The notes under the pieces were generated by a model that made no database searches, was not told where the DNA came from, and saw only the letters and a list, made by a program, of their open reading frames with translations. Made by a program: the position numbers and the translations under genes. Positions 46,341 through 56,165 of a DNA stretch of 64,000 bases are shown here, one piece after another (the stretch's first letter is position 1; each line of letters begins with the position of its first letter). The stretch is from Lyngbya sp. PCC 8106 (GTDB lineage Bacteria > Cyanobacteriota > Cyanobacteriia > Cyanobacteriales > Microcoleaceae), in the NCBI RefSeq assembly GCF_000169095.1, contig NZ_AAVU01000010.1, forward strand, positions 107,037-171,036, in the 5' to 3' direction.

Positions 46341-48011
46341 ATGTTCGCAAGATCTCTAAATCAAACCCTTCAGTCGCGATGGTTTCCCCGTCGTCGAGGT
46401 CAGTCTATCTTACACCTGATCAGTTTATTCTGTTTGTGCTGGTTTTTGGCAGTAAGCTGTACTCCTCGTTCAACTCAAACCAACTCTCCCGCTTCCCAGA
46501 CAAACCCTGGACGAATTACGATGGGGACAACTCTCAAAATTCGCACTCTCGATCCGGCCGACGCCTACGATGCCCTTTCTAATGATATCTTTTACAATGT
46601 CGGCGATCGCTTGTACACCTACGAACAGGGAACCACAACACTCATCCCCCAGTTAGCCACCGCTTTACCCACCGTTAGCGAAGATGGGCTAACTTATACT
46701 ATCGGTGTGCGTCAGGATGTTGTTTTCCATGATGATACTCCGTTTAATGCTGAGGCGATGGCGTTTTCCCTCAAACGGTTTATTGAAAATGGGGGACAAC
46801 CTGCCTTTTTACTCGCTGATACGGTGAAGTCTGTCGAAGCAACGGGCGACTATGAACTGACGATTATATTAAAACAGCCTTTTGCAGCATTTCCTAACTT
46901 ACTCGCGGTGGCGGGTACTTTGGCGGTGTCTCCCGAAGCCTATGAGTTGGGGGCGGGTAAATTTCAACCTCAAACCCTGGTGGGAACTGGGCCATATAAA
47001 CTCGCAGAAAATGGAGTTGATGTCATTCGTTTGGATGTCTTCGATCAATATTGGGGTGAAAAGCCCCAAAACCCCGGAATTGATATTCAACGCTTTTCTA
47101 GTTCTGCCAATTTATTCAATTCGTTTCGCAGTGATGCAGTAGATATTGCTTATCTTTCTCTTGATCCCGATCAAGTTATTAGTTTACAAGGAGAAGTCGA
47201 AAAAGGCAAATGGCAGATGATCGCCGCTGATGGTAATACTATTAATTATATGGTTCTCAATCTCAATTCTGAACCGTTGAATAAGCTAGAAGTTCGCCAA
47301 GCCTTAGCCGCAATTATTGACCGCAATTTGATTAATGAACGAGTATTACGCGGACAGGGAGAACCCCTTTATAGCTTGATCCCCACTACGTTTGATGCCT
47401 ATAAACCCGTATTCAAAGACAGTTATGGAGATGCCAATGTCGAAAAAGCAAAAGCATTGTTAAATCAAGCGGGATATACTCCTGAAAATCCTGCCGTTGT
47501 TGAGGTTTGGTATGCCTCGGGAAATAACAAACGAGCAACTTTAGCCAGTACCCTCAAAGCCTTAGCGACTGAAAAGTTAGACGGGGTGTTACAACTCGAA
47601 CTCAAAGGAGTAGAAGCCACAACCGCTTTTGAGAATTTGGATAAAGGAGTTTATCCGACATTTTTGTTAGATTGGTATGCAGACTTTCTAGATGCAGATA
47701 ACTATTTGCAACCGTTTTTAGATTGTGCCGAAGGTTCACCCACAACAGGCTGCACAAAGGGAGCAACTCAATCTCAGGGATCATTTTATTACAGTTATCG
47801 CGTCAATGAATTGATCGATCAACAGCGTCAAGAACAAGACCCCCAAGCCAGACAATTAATATTTGATGAGTTACAAGCTATTCTGCTCAAAGATGTTCCC
47901 TATATTCCTATTTGGCAAGATAAAAACTTCATCTTTGCTGATAACAATATTAGTGGAATTCAACCCCAAATTACTCAACAATTGCCGTTCTGGAAAATTA
48001 GCAAATCCTAG
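46341..48011 (+). CDS. Oligopeptide/nickel-type ABC substrate-binding lipoprotein
   Basis: 556 aa from ATG 46341; a longer frame starts at 46206 but would begin in the CRISPR leader. The N-terminus has a hydrophobic region and lipobox LAVSC, so it is a lipoprotein. The SBP_bac_5 family pattern is clear: LDPADAYDALSNDIFYNVGD, then LTYTIGVRQDVVFHDDTPFN, and NLNSEPLNKLEVRQALAAII. It binds a peptide, nickel or similar ligand for an ABC importer, whose permease genes are not in the window. It is placed alone. Confidence 0.9.
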   Translation: MFARSLNQTLQSRWFPRRRGQSILHLISLFCLCWFLAVSCTPRSTQTNSPASQTNPGRITMGTTLKIRTLDPADAYDALSNDIFYNVGDRLYTYEQGTTTLIPQLATALPTVSEDGLTYTIGVRQDVVFHDDTPFNAEAMAFSLKRFIENGGQPAFLLADTVKSVEATGDYELTIILKQPFAAFPNLLAVAGTLAVSPEAYELGAGKFQPQTLVGTGPYKLAENGVDVIRLDVFDQYWGEKPQNPGIDIQRFSSSANLFNSFRSDAVDIAYLSLDPDQVISLQGEVEKGKWQMIAADGNTINYMVLNLNSEPLNKLEVRQALAAIIDRNLINERVLRGQGEPLYSLIPTTFDAYKPVFKDSYGDANVEKAKALLNQAGYTPENPAVVEVWYASGNNKRATLASTLKALATEKLDGVLQLELKGVEATTAFENLDKGVYPTFLLDWYADFLDADNYLQPFLDCAEGSPTTGCTKGATQSQGSFYYSYRVNELIDQQRQEQDPQARQLIFDELQAILLKDVPYIPIWQDKNFIFADNNISGIQPQITQQLPFWKISKS

Positions 48012-48268
48012 CAATTTATCCGGATTTGCTGTATAATATAATTGGGTATTTTGGTGTTATTTCCCTCAAGGAACAATTCGCAAAAGAGAGACGTCAAAGA
48101 GAAAGGATAACCGGAGAGAACATCCGGAAGCTTTGAGGAGAATCATCCGAATGGAGGAGAAAAATTAATCAATTGGGATCATCCAACTGAAGGAAGTCAA
48201 CTCCTCTTTCGGGCGATATTCTAGAAGTAAATCAAATCAGATTAACTTAACCTTGGGGGGAATACAAA

Positions 48269-49174
48269 ATGAAAATCAAATCCATTTTATTAGCAGCCTT
48301 TTGTACAGTGGTTGTCGGGGGAGTCGGTACCGTTATTTTAGAACCTCCGACAGCGATCGCCCAAGAGAATCGAAATCAAAGGCGGACAAGGGTTTCACAA
48401 GCAGAAGCAGTATTAATTGATCGTAATCCCAACGCCAGAATTAACTTACGCACAGAACCCAGTTGGCGATCGCGAGTTCGAGGTTCAGGGTTAGTCGGAG
48501 ATCGGGTCGAAATCCTCAAGGAAACCCAATCCCGTGAGGGAGAAATGTGGTATGAGGTGAAATTTAGAGAATCTGGGGAGATGGGTTGGATTCCGGGTGA
48601 AAATATTCGAGTCGGAGAGATAGGTTCTAGCCGAGGGGAGTCGATGCAGTTGTCCCAACGGGGAGAAGGAACATTTCAGATCTCAGGACGTTCAGGTTGG
48701 GAGATTACCCAGGTGACGGCGAATGTCGATGACGGAGATCAAGTCGAATTAGCGTTTCGCTTAGATGATAATCGGTTAATTCGCTTAAGTGGAGATTTGG
48801 ATCGACGAGATGCTTATACTTTGGTGATCGATGTTGAGAATTCAGGAAATGCAGATGCTTCAGGAACTATTGATATTGAGTATGGGCTGAATAATTCGAT
48901 TAATCGCATCTATGGAGATGGTCGTCTCGATGGTCAGCCATTTTCGATTAGTTTTAATGGGGAATCCCGCATGGGAAGTTCAAATAATCCTACTCAAGAA
49001 TTTGTCGGTCAAGATATCAATGCAGTTGTGCGTAGTTTGCGATCGCAAGGGTGGAGAGTTGTGGAAACTGATCCCGGTGTAGTGAAGTTAGATCGGGGTC
49101 GATTAGGAATAGATATTAACTTTGACCCCAGAACTCGTAACGTCAGATCCGTTCGCACGATTGATGTCATTTAG
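48269..49174 (+). CDS. Secreted SH3b-domain protein
   Basis: 301 aa with signal peptide MKIKSILLAAFCTVVVGGVG and cleavage near AIAQENR. A bacterial SH3 domain lies at about 45-120 (INLRTEPSWRSRVRGSGLVG, VKFRESGEMGWIPGENIRVG). The middle is unfamiliar and may be beta-rich; the last 50 residues (NAVVRSLRSQGWRVVETDPG) look like a small helix-strand module. SH3b domains often bind peptidoglycan or metals. Function unknown. A strong G-rich RBS precedes it. Confidence 0.8.
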   Translation: MKIKSILLAAFCTVVVGGVGTVILEPPTAIAQENRNQRRTRVSQAEAVLIDRNPNARINLRTEPSWRSRVRGSGLVGDRVEILKETQSREGEMWYEVKFRESGEMGWIPGENIRVGEIGSSRGESMQLSQRGEGTFQISGRSGWEITQVTANVDDGDQVELAFRLDDNRLIRLSGDLDRRDAYTLVIDVENSGNADASGTIDIEYGLNNSINRIYGDGRLDGQPFSISFNGESRMGSSNNPTQEFVGQDINAVVRSLRSQGWRVVETDPGVVKLDRGRLGIDINFDPRTRNVRSVRTIDVI

Positions 49175-49366
49175 GGGTTGTTGTCTGAGGAAGATAAGTG
49201 ACTGAAAAGCACGATAAAATCAGGGTTAAGAAGATGATTTTCTGGGGATCAGAATTGGAATTCAGGGAATTCTTATCTAAAATTTACAAGATGGGCGGAT
49301 TTGTCATTCAAGAGTTTGAAGGAAACAACAAGAAGCTTGAGTCAGGGAGGATTAAAAGAGTTCAAG

Positions 49367-50227
49367 ATGAACAGTTACACGTTAAAGCTTGGTCACAGTA
49401 TAACGGGTTTACTCCTAACAATTGGACTCTTTTCGGGGTTAGTGATTGAGAGTCAACATACTGTTTTAGCAACTCCAATCGTCTCCGAAAATCCGACAGA
49501 TTCAGCTTCACCAACATCCTTAGAGGGAACTTCTTGGATATTAGTCAATTGGAGGACTGAAAACAACAGCAATTTGTTAGAAACAACAGAACCGATCACA
49601 GCCAATTTTGTTGAGGGTCAGGTGAAAGGAAATGCCAGTTGTAATCGATATATTGCCTCCTACAAAACAGAAGGTAATCAACTCCAAATTACACCCGGTA
49701 TCACCACTCGCAAAGCCTGTATGGGAGATCTTATGGATCGAGAATCTGCCTATCTTGCTGCTTTAGAAGGAGTGCAGCAATATGAAATGAATGATCAAGG
49801 TCTGCTCATTTCTTACACAACAGAACAGGAATCAGGGGTAATGACATTTACACCTCAACCAATCGGTCAGTTAGAGACTCAAACTTGGGTTTTAGTTTCC
49901 TTAGAAGAAGCAACGATTTCGAGAGTTACCTTGAAAGAAACGGAAATTACTGTTAACTTTACAGAAGATCAGGTCAAGGGTTTTAGCAGTTGTAACCAGT
50001 ACATGACCAATTATACAAAGGAGGGGAATAAACTTAGTATTAATCCTCTAGCGACAACACGCAAAGCTTGTCCATCAGAGATTATGCGACAAGAGTTTCA
50101 GTATCTGACAGCATTAGAGAACGCCCAATGGTATGAAATTAGCCCTCAAGGTCAACTGAAAATCTCTTATCAAGCCCAGCGAGGATCGGGTGTGATGACA
50201 TTTGCCCCTCAACCAATACAACGTTGA
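49367..50227 (+). CDS. Secreted protein with two META (HslJ-like) domains
   Basis: 286 aa from ATG 49367, with signal peptide (LGHSITGLLLTIGLFSGLVI). Two META domains follow, each starting (G)T(S/Q)TW-like: LEGTSWILVNW near residue 52 and LETQTWVLVSL near 165. Each has a GNASCNRY- or GFSSCNQY-type Cys motif, then RKAC and a (V)MTF(T/A)PQP end. META/HslJ proteins are outer-membrane or periplasmic lipoproteins or stress proteins in other bacteria. The stop TGA overlaps a TTG that opens a third, damaged META copy. Confidence 0.85.
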   Translation: MNSYTLKLGHSITGLLLTIGLFSGLVIESQHTVLATPIVSENPTDSASPTSLEGTSWILVNWRTENNSNLLETTEPITANFVEGQVKGNASCNRYIASYKTEGNQLQITPGITTRKACMGDLMDRESAYLAALEGVQQYEMNDQGLLISYTTEQESGVMTFTPQPIGQLETQTWVLVSLEEATISRVTLKETEITVNFTEDQVKGFSSCNQYMTNYTKEGNKLSINPLATTRKACPSEIMRQEFQYLTALENAQWYEISPQGQLKISYQAQRGSGVMTFAPQPIQR

Positions 50228-50550
50228 TCAATACAACTTGGATGATCACCGCCTGGGATAATTCTGGGACTCCAAAAAAGCCGATTGAGGACACTCAAAT
50301 CCAGGCAATATTTGCAAGCGATCGCCGAGCCGGGAAGTCCGGTTGCAACCAATACAGAATAGCTTACCAAACAAAAGGTAAAACACTGAAGGTAACATCT
50401 GTTGCTTCACCCAAAATGGCCGATATGCTTGCAATTATGGAGTAAAAATCACAGGATTTTGATGGCATTAGAGGGGCAGAATCAAACAAAATCAACGCTC
50501 AAATCAACTGCAAATATATTACAATACAAAGTGAGGTTCTGGTTCTATGA
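50224..50550 (+). pseudogene. Third META-domain copy broken by a nonsense codon
   Basis: The frame starts at TTG 50224, overlapping the stop of the META gene (TTGA), and reads INTTWMITAWDNSGTPKKP, then SGCNQYRIAYQTKG. A stop at 50443-50445 interrupts it, but the same frame continues with META-like C-terminal residues (YITIQSEVLVL) and ends at a TGA overlapping the DUF4377 start codon as ATGA. The ancestral gene was probably coupled to its neighbours. Truncation after 73 codons is likely inactivating. Confidence 0.6.
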
Positions 50551-50846
50551 CATTTCAAAGTGAACAAGTAAAAACCATGAGTTCTACCACAGAAGAACGA
50601 GTCGTTTATGTAGACTCAAAAACTGTTCCCTGTACTGGAGTTGCTCCTCAGAACTGTTTACAGGTTCGAGAAAATCCTGAAGAAGAATGGATATTATTTT
50701 ATGATGCCATCACCGGATTTGAATATGAACCTGGGTATGATTACAAAATTCGGATCGCCGAGAAAATTGTTGATAATCCCCCGGCTGATGCTTCTTTATT
50801 TCAATGGAGTTTGCTCGAAGTTCTCAGTAAAACCCCCGTCAATTAA
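50547..50846 (+). CDS. DUF4377-domain protein
   Basis: 99 aa with the DUF4377 pattern VVYVDSKTVPCTGVAPQNCL, then IT(GF)EYEPGYDYKIRIAE and NPPADASLFQWSLLEV. The two Cys of VPCTG...NCL are characteristic. DUF4377 often accompanies META/HslJ domains, and here it overlaps the broken third META copy by ATGA, so it belonged to the same operon. It has no signal peptide from this start, which suggests the true export signal was on the fused upstream part or is missing. Confidence 0.8.
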   Translation: MTFQSEQVKTMSSTTEERVVYVDSKTVPCTGVAPQNCLQVRENPEEEWILFYDAITGFEYEPGYDYKIRIAEKIVDNPPADASLFQWSLLEVLSKTPVN

Positions 50847-50913
50847 CAGTTGATCTGTTCACCCCCTTTCCGAGAAACTTACCGTGTACACACATCCTCA
50901 TTCTGAGGAAAGA

Positions 50914-50953
50914 ATCCGCCAAGTCCCCCAATTTTGGGGGATTTAGGGGGCGG
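50914..50953. repeat. Dispersed CCCCC/GGGGG inverted repeat
   Basis: CCCCCA at 50925-50930 and TGGGGG at 50935-50940 form a hairpin around ATTT, with outer CCGCC/GGCGG arms. This motif is a familiar dispersed intergenic repeat of filamentous cyanobacteria. It lies between convergent genes and may act as a transcription end. Confidence 0.7.
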
Positions 50954-51017
50954 TAATAAACCAAAGACTTCTATATACACAGTCGCCCCAAAACAGAAAG
51001 TGAGGGGGAAACTATTC

Positions 51018-52004
51018 TTACGTCCAAGCCCGGAAAAATGTATTATCTTGCCAAGCGACTGCGGTACGTTTTTCAATAGCTGCCATTTCTTCGGATGTAA
51101 GCGTTTGAAACGCTTGAGCAACTTTAAAATTCGATTCTAATTGTTCAACGGTTTCTGCGGCAATAATACAACAATGCACCCCCGCCAAAGACAAAACATA
51201 GCCCATCGCTTGGTGCATTCCTTCTAAAACTCCACTACGAATTAATCGTCCATAAGCCGGAACTTTCATCGCAATTACACCCACATTTTTTTCTTGGGCT
51301 ACAGGTAAAACCGTCTTAGAAAAAGGTCGAGGATGATGAATATCTGCCGCATTAATAGAAACTAATGTTGTATCAAATGGATAACGACGCAAACCTTCAG
51401 CAATAATATCCGGTTCGTGATGTCCGGTAATGCCTGTGTATTTAATAATTCCCTGTTCTTTCGCTTCTTCGACGGCTTTAATTGCTCCATTCGCCCCAAA
51501 GATTTCGTCTAAAGTTTCTGAGAAAGAAACATGATGCAATTGCCACGAATCAAGGTAATCTGTATTCAGGCGTTTTAGCGAGCGCTCTAATTCTCTCCAA
51601 GCCCCATCGCGATCGCGTTGAGCTGTTTTAGTCGTCAGAAAGATTTTGGAACGGTAAGGGGGTAAAACTTTCCCCATATGTTCTTCACTTGGCCCATAGC
51701 TGGCTGCTGTATCAAAGTAGCGAATTCCGAGCTTTAATGCTGCTTCTACTTGGGCGACGGCTTCAGCTTCTCGTCCTGGTTTGGAAAGGGGGGTTTGTCC
51801 GGCACCTCCTAAACCAAAAATGGGCAATGTTACGCCTGTTTTCCCTAAGACTCGTTCTGGCATCGTTGCGGTATCAGGGACTTGAATTGCAGAACGAGCG
51901 GTCACTTGAGACTGTCGTTGCTGTAATGCTGTACTCCCAACAATGCCGCCTGCAACAGCAACCCCTGTCATTAAAAACTTGCGTCGTGTGGTTTTACGTG
52001 TCAT
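51018..52004 (-). CDS. TAT-exported aldo/keto reductase
   Basis: 328 aa. A twin-arginine signal (TTRRKFLMTGVAVAGGIVGS) precedes the AKR barrel. The catalytic tetrad is visible as the Asp in YFDTAASYG, the Tyr of ASYG, the Lys in LTTKT and the His in WQLHH. The C-terminal part FSKTVLPVAQEKNVGVIAMK is the usual cofactor side. Exported AKRs are unusual because NADPH is cytosolic; the fold may carry its cofactor during TAT export. The substrate is unknown. Confidence 0.87.
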   Translation of the reverse strand: MTRKTTRRKFLMTGVAVAGGIVGSTALQQRQSQVTARSAIQVPDTATMPERVLGKTGVTLPIFGLGGAGQTPLSKPGREAEAVAQVEAALKLGIRYFDTAASYGPSEEHMGKVLPPYRSKIFLTTKTAQRDRDGAWRELERSLKRLNTDYLDSWQLHHVSFSETLDEIFGANGAIKAVEEAKEQGIIKYTGITGHHEPDIIAEGLRRYPFDTTLVSINAADIHHPRPFSKTVLPVAQEKNVGVIAMKVPAYGRLIRSGVLEGMHQAMGYVLSLAGVHCCIIAAETVEQLESNFKVAQAFQTLTSEEMAAIEKRTAVAWQDNTFFRAWT

Positions 52005-52107
52005 ATTTTACAGTGATTGGTTAACAGCAATTTAAACTTAGCGAGATTCTCAAAATTGAGAATTCATTATTTATTTTACCTATATTTTTTAATCTAGATT
52101 TCTCAAC

Positions 52108-53610
52108 GTGACAACCCCAAGCTTTCGGTCTTCGTTAAAATCAGTCATTCGAGGGAGATTGAGCAATTTTTGGATCACCTCTATTTTAATCAGTTTATTT
52201 CTTGTGTTGGGGTTTGCTTCTACTGCGATCAGCCAATCTTCACCTCCTCAACCCCAGTCCTCAGCTTTGATCTGTGAACAACAATTAAACCCTCAAATCG
52301 ATACAATTCTCAACCGCCCTCAATTTAAACGTTTTCGTTGGGGAATTTCTCTCAAAACATTATCTCAAAATCGAGAACTTTATCATCGAGATGCGGAACA
52401 TTATTTTATCCCGGCTTCTACTGTTAAGCTAATGACAACAGCAGCAGCTTTATCTCAACTTTCCTCTAATTATCGCATTCCAACTTCGATTTATGGAGAT
52501 GCCAAAGGAAATCTTTATATTGTCGGACGGGGTGATCCGAGTTTAACGACAACTCAGTTAAAAGATTTAGCTGAACAACTCAAAAATCAAGGCATAACTC
52601 AGGTTAATCAATTAATTGCTGATCAGGGATATTTTCCGGGTTTTGCAGTTCATCCCAATTGGGAATGGGAAGATATTCAAGCGGGATATGGTGCGCCTGT
52701 TAATAGTTTAATTTTGAATCAAAATTCACTGGATTTAATCTTATCCCCACAAAGGATTAATCAACCCTTAAAAGTGACTTGGGTGAGTCCTCAACAGGGG
52801 AAAGGATGGCAAATCAGAAATAATACAATCACCGTCTCAAAAAATCAACGGGAGTTTGTGGAAATTGGACGAGATCTCACCCAACCCATTATTGATGTTT
52901 CTGGACAGTTGCGAGTCGGTTCGGAACCAGAACCTGTTTATGCCGCAGTTGTTGAACCGACAAAGAATTTTATCCAAGAATTTAGACAGATTCTAGAAAT
53001 GCAAGGAATTCGAGTATTAAAAACAAGTATTGTCTCGAATTATCAATATTCTGATCCAGAATTAGCGAGGGTTGAATCTCCACCTCTTGCTGAATTAATT
53101 CAAACAACAAATCTAGATAGTAATAATATTTTTGCGGAGGCGTTACTGAGAATTTTAGGTGTACAACAACCGAGTTTAGATGCAGTCGAAACAGGATTAA
53201 CTGCGATGCAAACAATTTTAACCCGCTTAGGAGTTGATCCAGAAGGTTATCGTTTAGTAGATGGTTCAGGTTTATCTCGTCATAATTTAGTCAGTCCAGA
53301 AGCGTTAACTCAAGTGTTAGTTGGTATGGCAAATTCACCTCAGTTTGAAATTTATCAAAAATCCTTATCTGTCGCTGGAGAAACCGGAACGTTAAAAAGG
53401 CGATTTCAAAATACAACAGCCGCCGGAATTGTGTCGGCAAAAACAGGAACTTTAACCGGAATTTCGGCGTTAGCAGGATATATTAATCCCCCCAATTATC
53501 AACCGTTGGTGTTTAGTATTCTGGTGAATCACTCAAATTTATCAACTGCGGAGTTAAGACAAGCAATTGATCAGATTGTGATTTTATTAAGTCAATTAAA
53601 AGGGTGTTGA
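52108..53610 (+). CDS. D-Ala-D-Ala carboxypeptidase/endopeptidase (PBP4, DacB type)
   Basis: 500 aa from GTG 52108. A signal or anchor (FWITSILISLFLVLGFASTA) precedes the S13-family domain. The active-site STVK is at 104-107 (PASTVKLMTT), SNN lies in DSNNIFAEALL, and KTG in SAKTGTLTGISA near the end. It trims or cleaves peptidoglycan cross-links in the periplasm. It has the large central insertion typical of PBP4. It is divergent from the aldo/keto reductase. Confidence 0.92.
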   Translation: MTTPSFRSSLKSVIRGRLSNFWITSILISLFLVLGFASTAISQSSPPQPQSSALICEQQLNPQIDTILNRPQFKRFRWGISLKTLSQNRELYHRDAEHYFIPASTVKLMTTAAALSQLSSNYRIPTSIYGDAKGNLYIVGRGDPSLTTTQLKDLAEQLKNQGITQVNQLIADQGYFPGFAVHPNWEWEDIQAGYGAPVNSLILNQNSLDLILSPQRINQPLKVTWVSPQQGKGWQIRNNTITVSKNQREFVEIGRDLTQPIIDVSGQLRVGSEPEPVYAAVVEPTKNFIQEFRQILEMQGIRVLKTSIVSNYQYSDPELARVESPPLAELIQTTNLDSNNIFAEALLRILGVQQPSLDAVETGLTAMQTILTRLGVDPEGYRLVDGSGLSRHNLVSPEALTQVLVGMANSPQFEIYQKSLSVAGETGTLKRRFQNTTAAGIVSAKTGTLTGISALAGYINPPNYQPLVFSILVNHSNLSTAELRQAIDQIVILLSQLKGC

Positions 53611-53885
53611 GTTTGAGTTTTAGATCCTAGCCTTTGCTTTGTTTTTTAACTTGATCTTCGCTTTAATTATTCAATCTCCTGAATTTAGAAGTTGCTGTTC
53701 AATGAATTCAAACAGATATACGAGTTGAACAACAGGAGTCAAAAAAGACCAAGCTGTTATGGTTAGGGTGGGCTAGCGTTGAAATACCTACCCTGTTGAA
53801 AGTTTTCCAACTGTACCCAACTACGATCAAAGCAAAATCTGATATTTTTTAAATTTAGATGCAATTCATCCCACTATCAGATAAG

Positions 53886-53996
53886 ATGTATCTAATCTCA
53901 AGAGTGACAAAATTGCGATCGCCAACCCCATCCCCCAAGCTGGGAATCAAGTTTCGCAAACTCATCGCTCAAATCCGTCAATTCTTTTCAAGATAA
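53886..53996 (+). CDS. Possible short ORF before the DUF4926-like gene
   Basis: A 36-codon basic frame from ATG 53886 ends 5 bp before the next start. It begins MYLISRVTKLRSPTPSPKLG and ends QIRQFFSR. It may be the end of a lost upstream partner or a true small peptide; no family is recognised. The rest of 53611-53885 shows no gene. Confidence 0.25.
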   Translation: MYLISRVTKLRSPTPSPKLGIKFRKLIAQIRQFFSR

Positions 53997-54001
53997 AACC
54001 T

Positions 54002-54346
54002 ATGAAAGCCCAGATTTATGAGAGAATCGAAACTCTAGTTGATATTCAAGAAAAGTTTAGCAAACGCTTGATTCCCAAAGGAACGATTGGTACTGTGACC
54101 GAATATTATGAACGTCCGAAAGAAGCCTATGGCGTTGATTTGAAAATAAAAGACGAAGCTGCATTTGGAGGCTTTGACTATGAGAATGTATTGCTTTATC
54201 CCGAACAATTTCAAGTGATTAACCAAACAGCAGAAGAAGAACATTTAAAAACAGTTTATAAAGATATTGATTATCAAGCCCCTCAAGTGACACCAGATGA
54301 TCCACAATTTATTGCTCAAACTAACAAATCTCAGGTAAACTTGTAA
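54002..54346 (+). CDS. DUF4926-like small protein
   Basis: 114 aa. The first 60 residues (FSKRLIPKGTIGTVTEYYER, then YGVDL and ENVLLYPEQF) resemble the DUF4926 SH3-like barrel found in small toxin-antitoxin-like or defence-linked operons. The last 45 residues are polar and may be disordered. The assignment is tentative. It is isolated apart from the short ORF upstream. Confidence 0.6.
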   Translation: MKAQIYERIETLVDIQEKFSKRLIPKGTIGTVTEYYERPKEAYGVDLKIKDEAAFGGFDYENVLLYPEQFQVINQTAEEEHLKTVYKDIDYQAPQVTPDDPQFIAQTNKSQVNL

Positions 54347-54490
54347 GAAAAGGGTGCAATCTTAATAAAAACTTCGGTCGCGAGCTGCACTCTAGGATAG
54401 ATGCTAAAAGCTTCCGGATTTTTGCAATGACAGACCGAAAAAGCCTACTCAGAACGCTGTCAAACCAAAAATTACCGACCAGGAGGCATT

Positions 54491-56080
54491 ATGAAATGGA
54501 AACGGCGTACTTACATTGTTCTGTTTCTGTGGACAATGTTAATGGGTATAGCACTCCATAACGCTGTCACCCGTCCCCAGGAGTTTAGTCTGCGAGTTTT
54601 ACACACGAATGATCATCATGCTCACCTCGAAGCTGTTGAAGTGGGTGAGACAACTCTTGGGGGTATTGCTCAACGTAAAACCTTAATTGACTCGCTGCGG
54701 AGTGAGGACAAAGCCCCTACATTGGTATTAGATGCGGGGGATATTTTTCAAGGGACTTTGTATTTCAATAAATACTTGGGTAAAGCCGACTTACCTTTTT
54801 ATAATGAGTTGAATTATGCAGCCGTTGCTGTTGGAAACCACGAATTTGATCAAGGTCAACAAGTTCTCGCGGACTTCATCAAAAAAGCTAAATTTCCGAT
54901 GGTTTCAGCTAATATTGAGGTTGCTGCAAATTCACCCCTTTCAGGTTTAATTAAACCTTGGATTGTGCAGGAAGTCAAGGGTCAAAAAATCGGCATTCTC
55001 GGCTTAACGACAGCCGAAACAGCACTTTTATCAAGTCCCGGAGAAGGTGTTGTTTTTACCCCGGAAGTTGATGCCGCCCAAAAAGCTGTTACAGCGTTAC
55101 AAAAACAGGGTGTTAATAAAATTATTGCCCTCACTCATTTAGGCTTTTCCAATGACAAAGAATTAGCCCGTAAAGTCGATGGAATTGATATTATTATTGG
55201 CGGACATTCTCATACGCCTTTAGGTAATATGCCCGGCGCGACTGAACCGTATCCAGTGGTTGAAAAAACACCCAATGGCGAAACGGTTTTATTAGTAACT
55301 GATTGGGAATGGGGTAAGTATTTAGGGGATTTACAAGTTAGTTTTGATTCAAAAGGTCATCTGATAAATTGGCAGGGTTCGCCCCATGCAGTTGATGGTA
55401 ATATTAAAGCAGATGAAACTTTTGTTGCTCAACTGGATGAATTCAAAAAACCCCTCGATGATTTGCGTCAACAAGTTGTCGGAAAAACGACAGTTAAATT
55501 AGATGGTGATCGCGCTAATATTCGCACCCAAGAAACAAATTTAGGCAATTTAATTGCGGATGCGATTTTAGATAAAATGCGCGTTGATAATGGTCAACTT
55601 GCGATTGTCAATGGGGGTGGAATTCGGGCGAGTATTCCCGCAGGTGAAGTTACAGTGAGTCAAGTGTTAGAAGTCTTACCGTTTGGAAATACTGTGACTC
55701 GATTAGATTTAACAGGAACACAAATTAAACAAGCCTTAGAACATGGAGTTAGCCAAGTTGAACAAGGAGAAGGATGTTTCCCTCATGTTTCAGGAATCCG
55801 GTTTACTTGGAATCCTAAAGCACCCCCAGGTTCTCGAGTTGTTTCTGTACAAGTGAGGGATGAAAAAGGAAAAGAACAGCCTCTAGATCTCAATGCAACC
55901 TATCGAGTCGTCACGAATGATTTTATGATGGGTGGAGGCGATGGTTACAAGATTTTTGAAGCAGGTGAAAATCAAGTTGATACCGGATTTTTACTAGCCG
56001 ATGTGGTGATCGATTATATTCGGAATCAATCCCCATTAAACCTCAAAGCAGAAAATAGAATTGTACCGAAAAATGTCTAA
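54491..56080 (+). CDS. Exported 5'-nucleotidase/2',3'-cyclic phosphodiesterase
   Basis: 529 aa with a strong RBS (AGGAGG at 54481-54486). An N-terminal membrane or signal segment (TYIVLFLWTMLMGIALHNAV) is followed by the metallophosphoesterase domain: LHTNDHHAHLE, LDAGDIFQG, VGNHEFDQG, GGHSHTP. The C-terminal 5'-nucleotidase domain has NLGNLIADAI and NGGGIRASIP. This is the UshA-like family that releases phosphate from nucleotides outside the cytoplasm. It ends in a terminator. Confidence 0.92.
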   Translation: MKWKRRTYIVLFLWTMLMGIALHNAVTRPQEFSLRVLHTNDHHAHLEAVEVGETTLGGIAQRKTLIDSLRSEDKAPTLVLDAGDIFQGTLYFNKYLGKADLPFYNELNYAAVAVGNHEFDQGQQVLADFIKKAKFPMVSANIEVAANSPLSGLIKPWIVQEVKGQKIGILGLTTAETALLSSPGEGVVFTPEVDAAQKAVTALQKQGVNKIIALTHLGFSNDKELARKVDGIDIIIGGHSHTPLGNMPGATEPYPVVEKTPNGETVLLVTDWEWGKYLGDLQVSFDSKGHLINWQGSPHAVDGNIKADETFVAQLDEFKKPLDDLRQQVVGKTTVKLDGDRANIRTQETNLGNLIADAILDKMRVDNGQLAIVNGGGIRASIPAGEVTVSQVLEVLPFGNTVTRLDLTGTQIKQALEHGVSQVEQGEGCFPHVSGIRFTWNPKAPPGSRVVSVQVRDEKGKEQPLDLNATYRVVTNDFMMGGGDGYKIFEAGENQVDTGFLLADVVIDYIRNQSPLNLKAENRIVPKNV

Positions 56081-56123
56081 CTTGAGTCGGTGAAGGATGG
56101 ATTTAAAATCAAATCATCATGAG

Positions 56124-56152
56124 TAGAGGTTTAATTTTAGACCTCTATTTTT
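56124..56152. terminator. Bidirectional terminator between nucleotidase and SLH genes
   Basis: TAGAGGT at 56124-56130 pairs with ACCTCTA at 56141-56147, followed by five T on the plus strand; the minus strand has a shorter T run. It lies 44 bp after the nucleotidase stop codon and just beyond the end of the SLH gene. Confidence 0.75.
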
Positions 56153-56165
56153 ATGATCTTTACCC

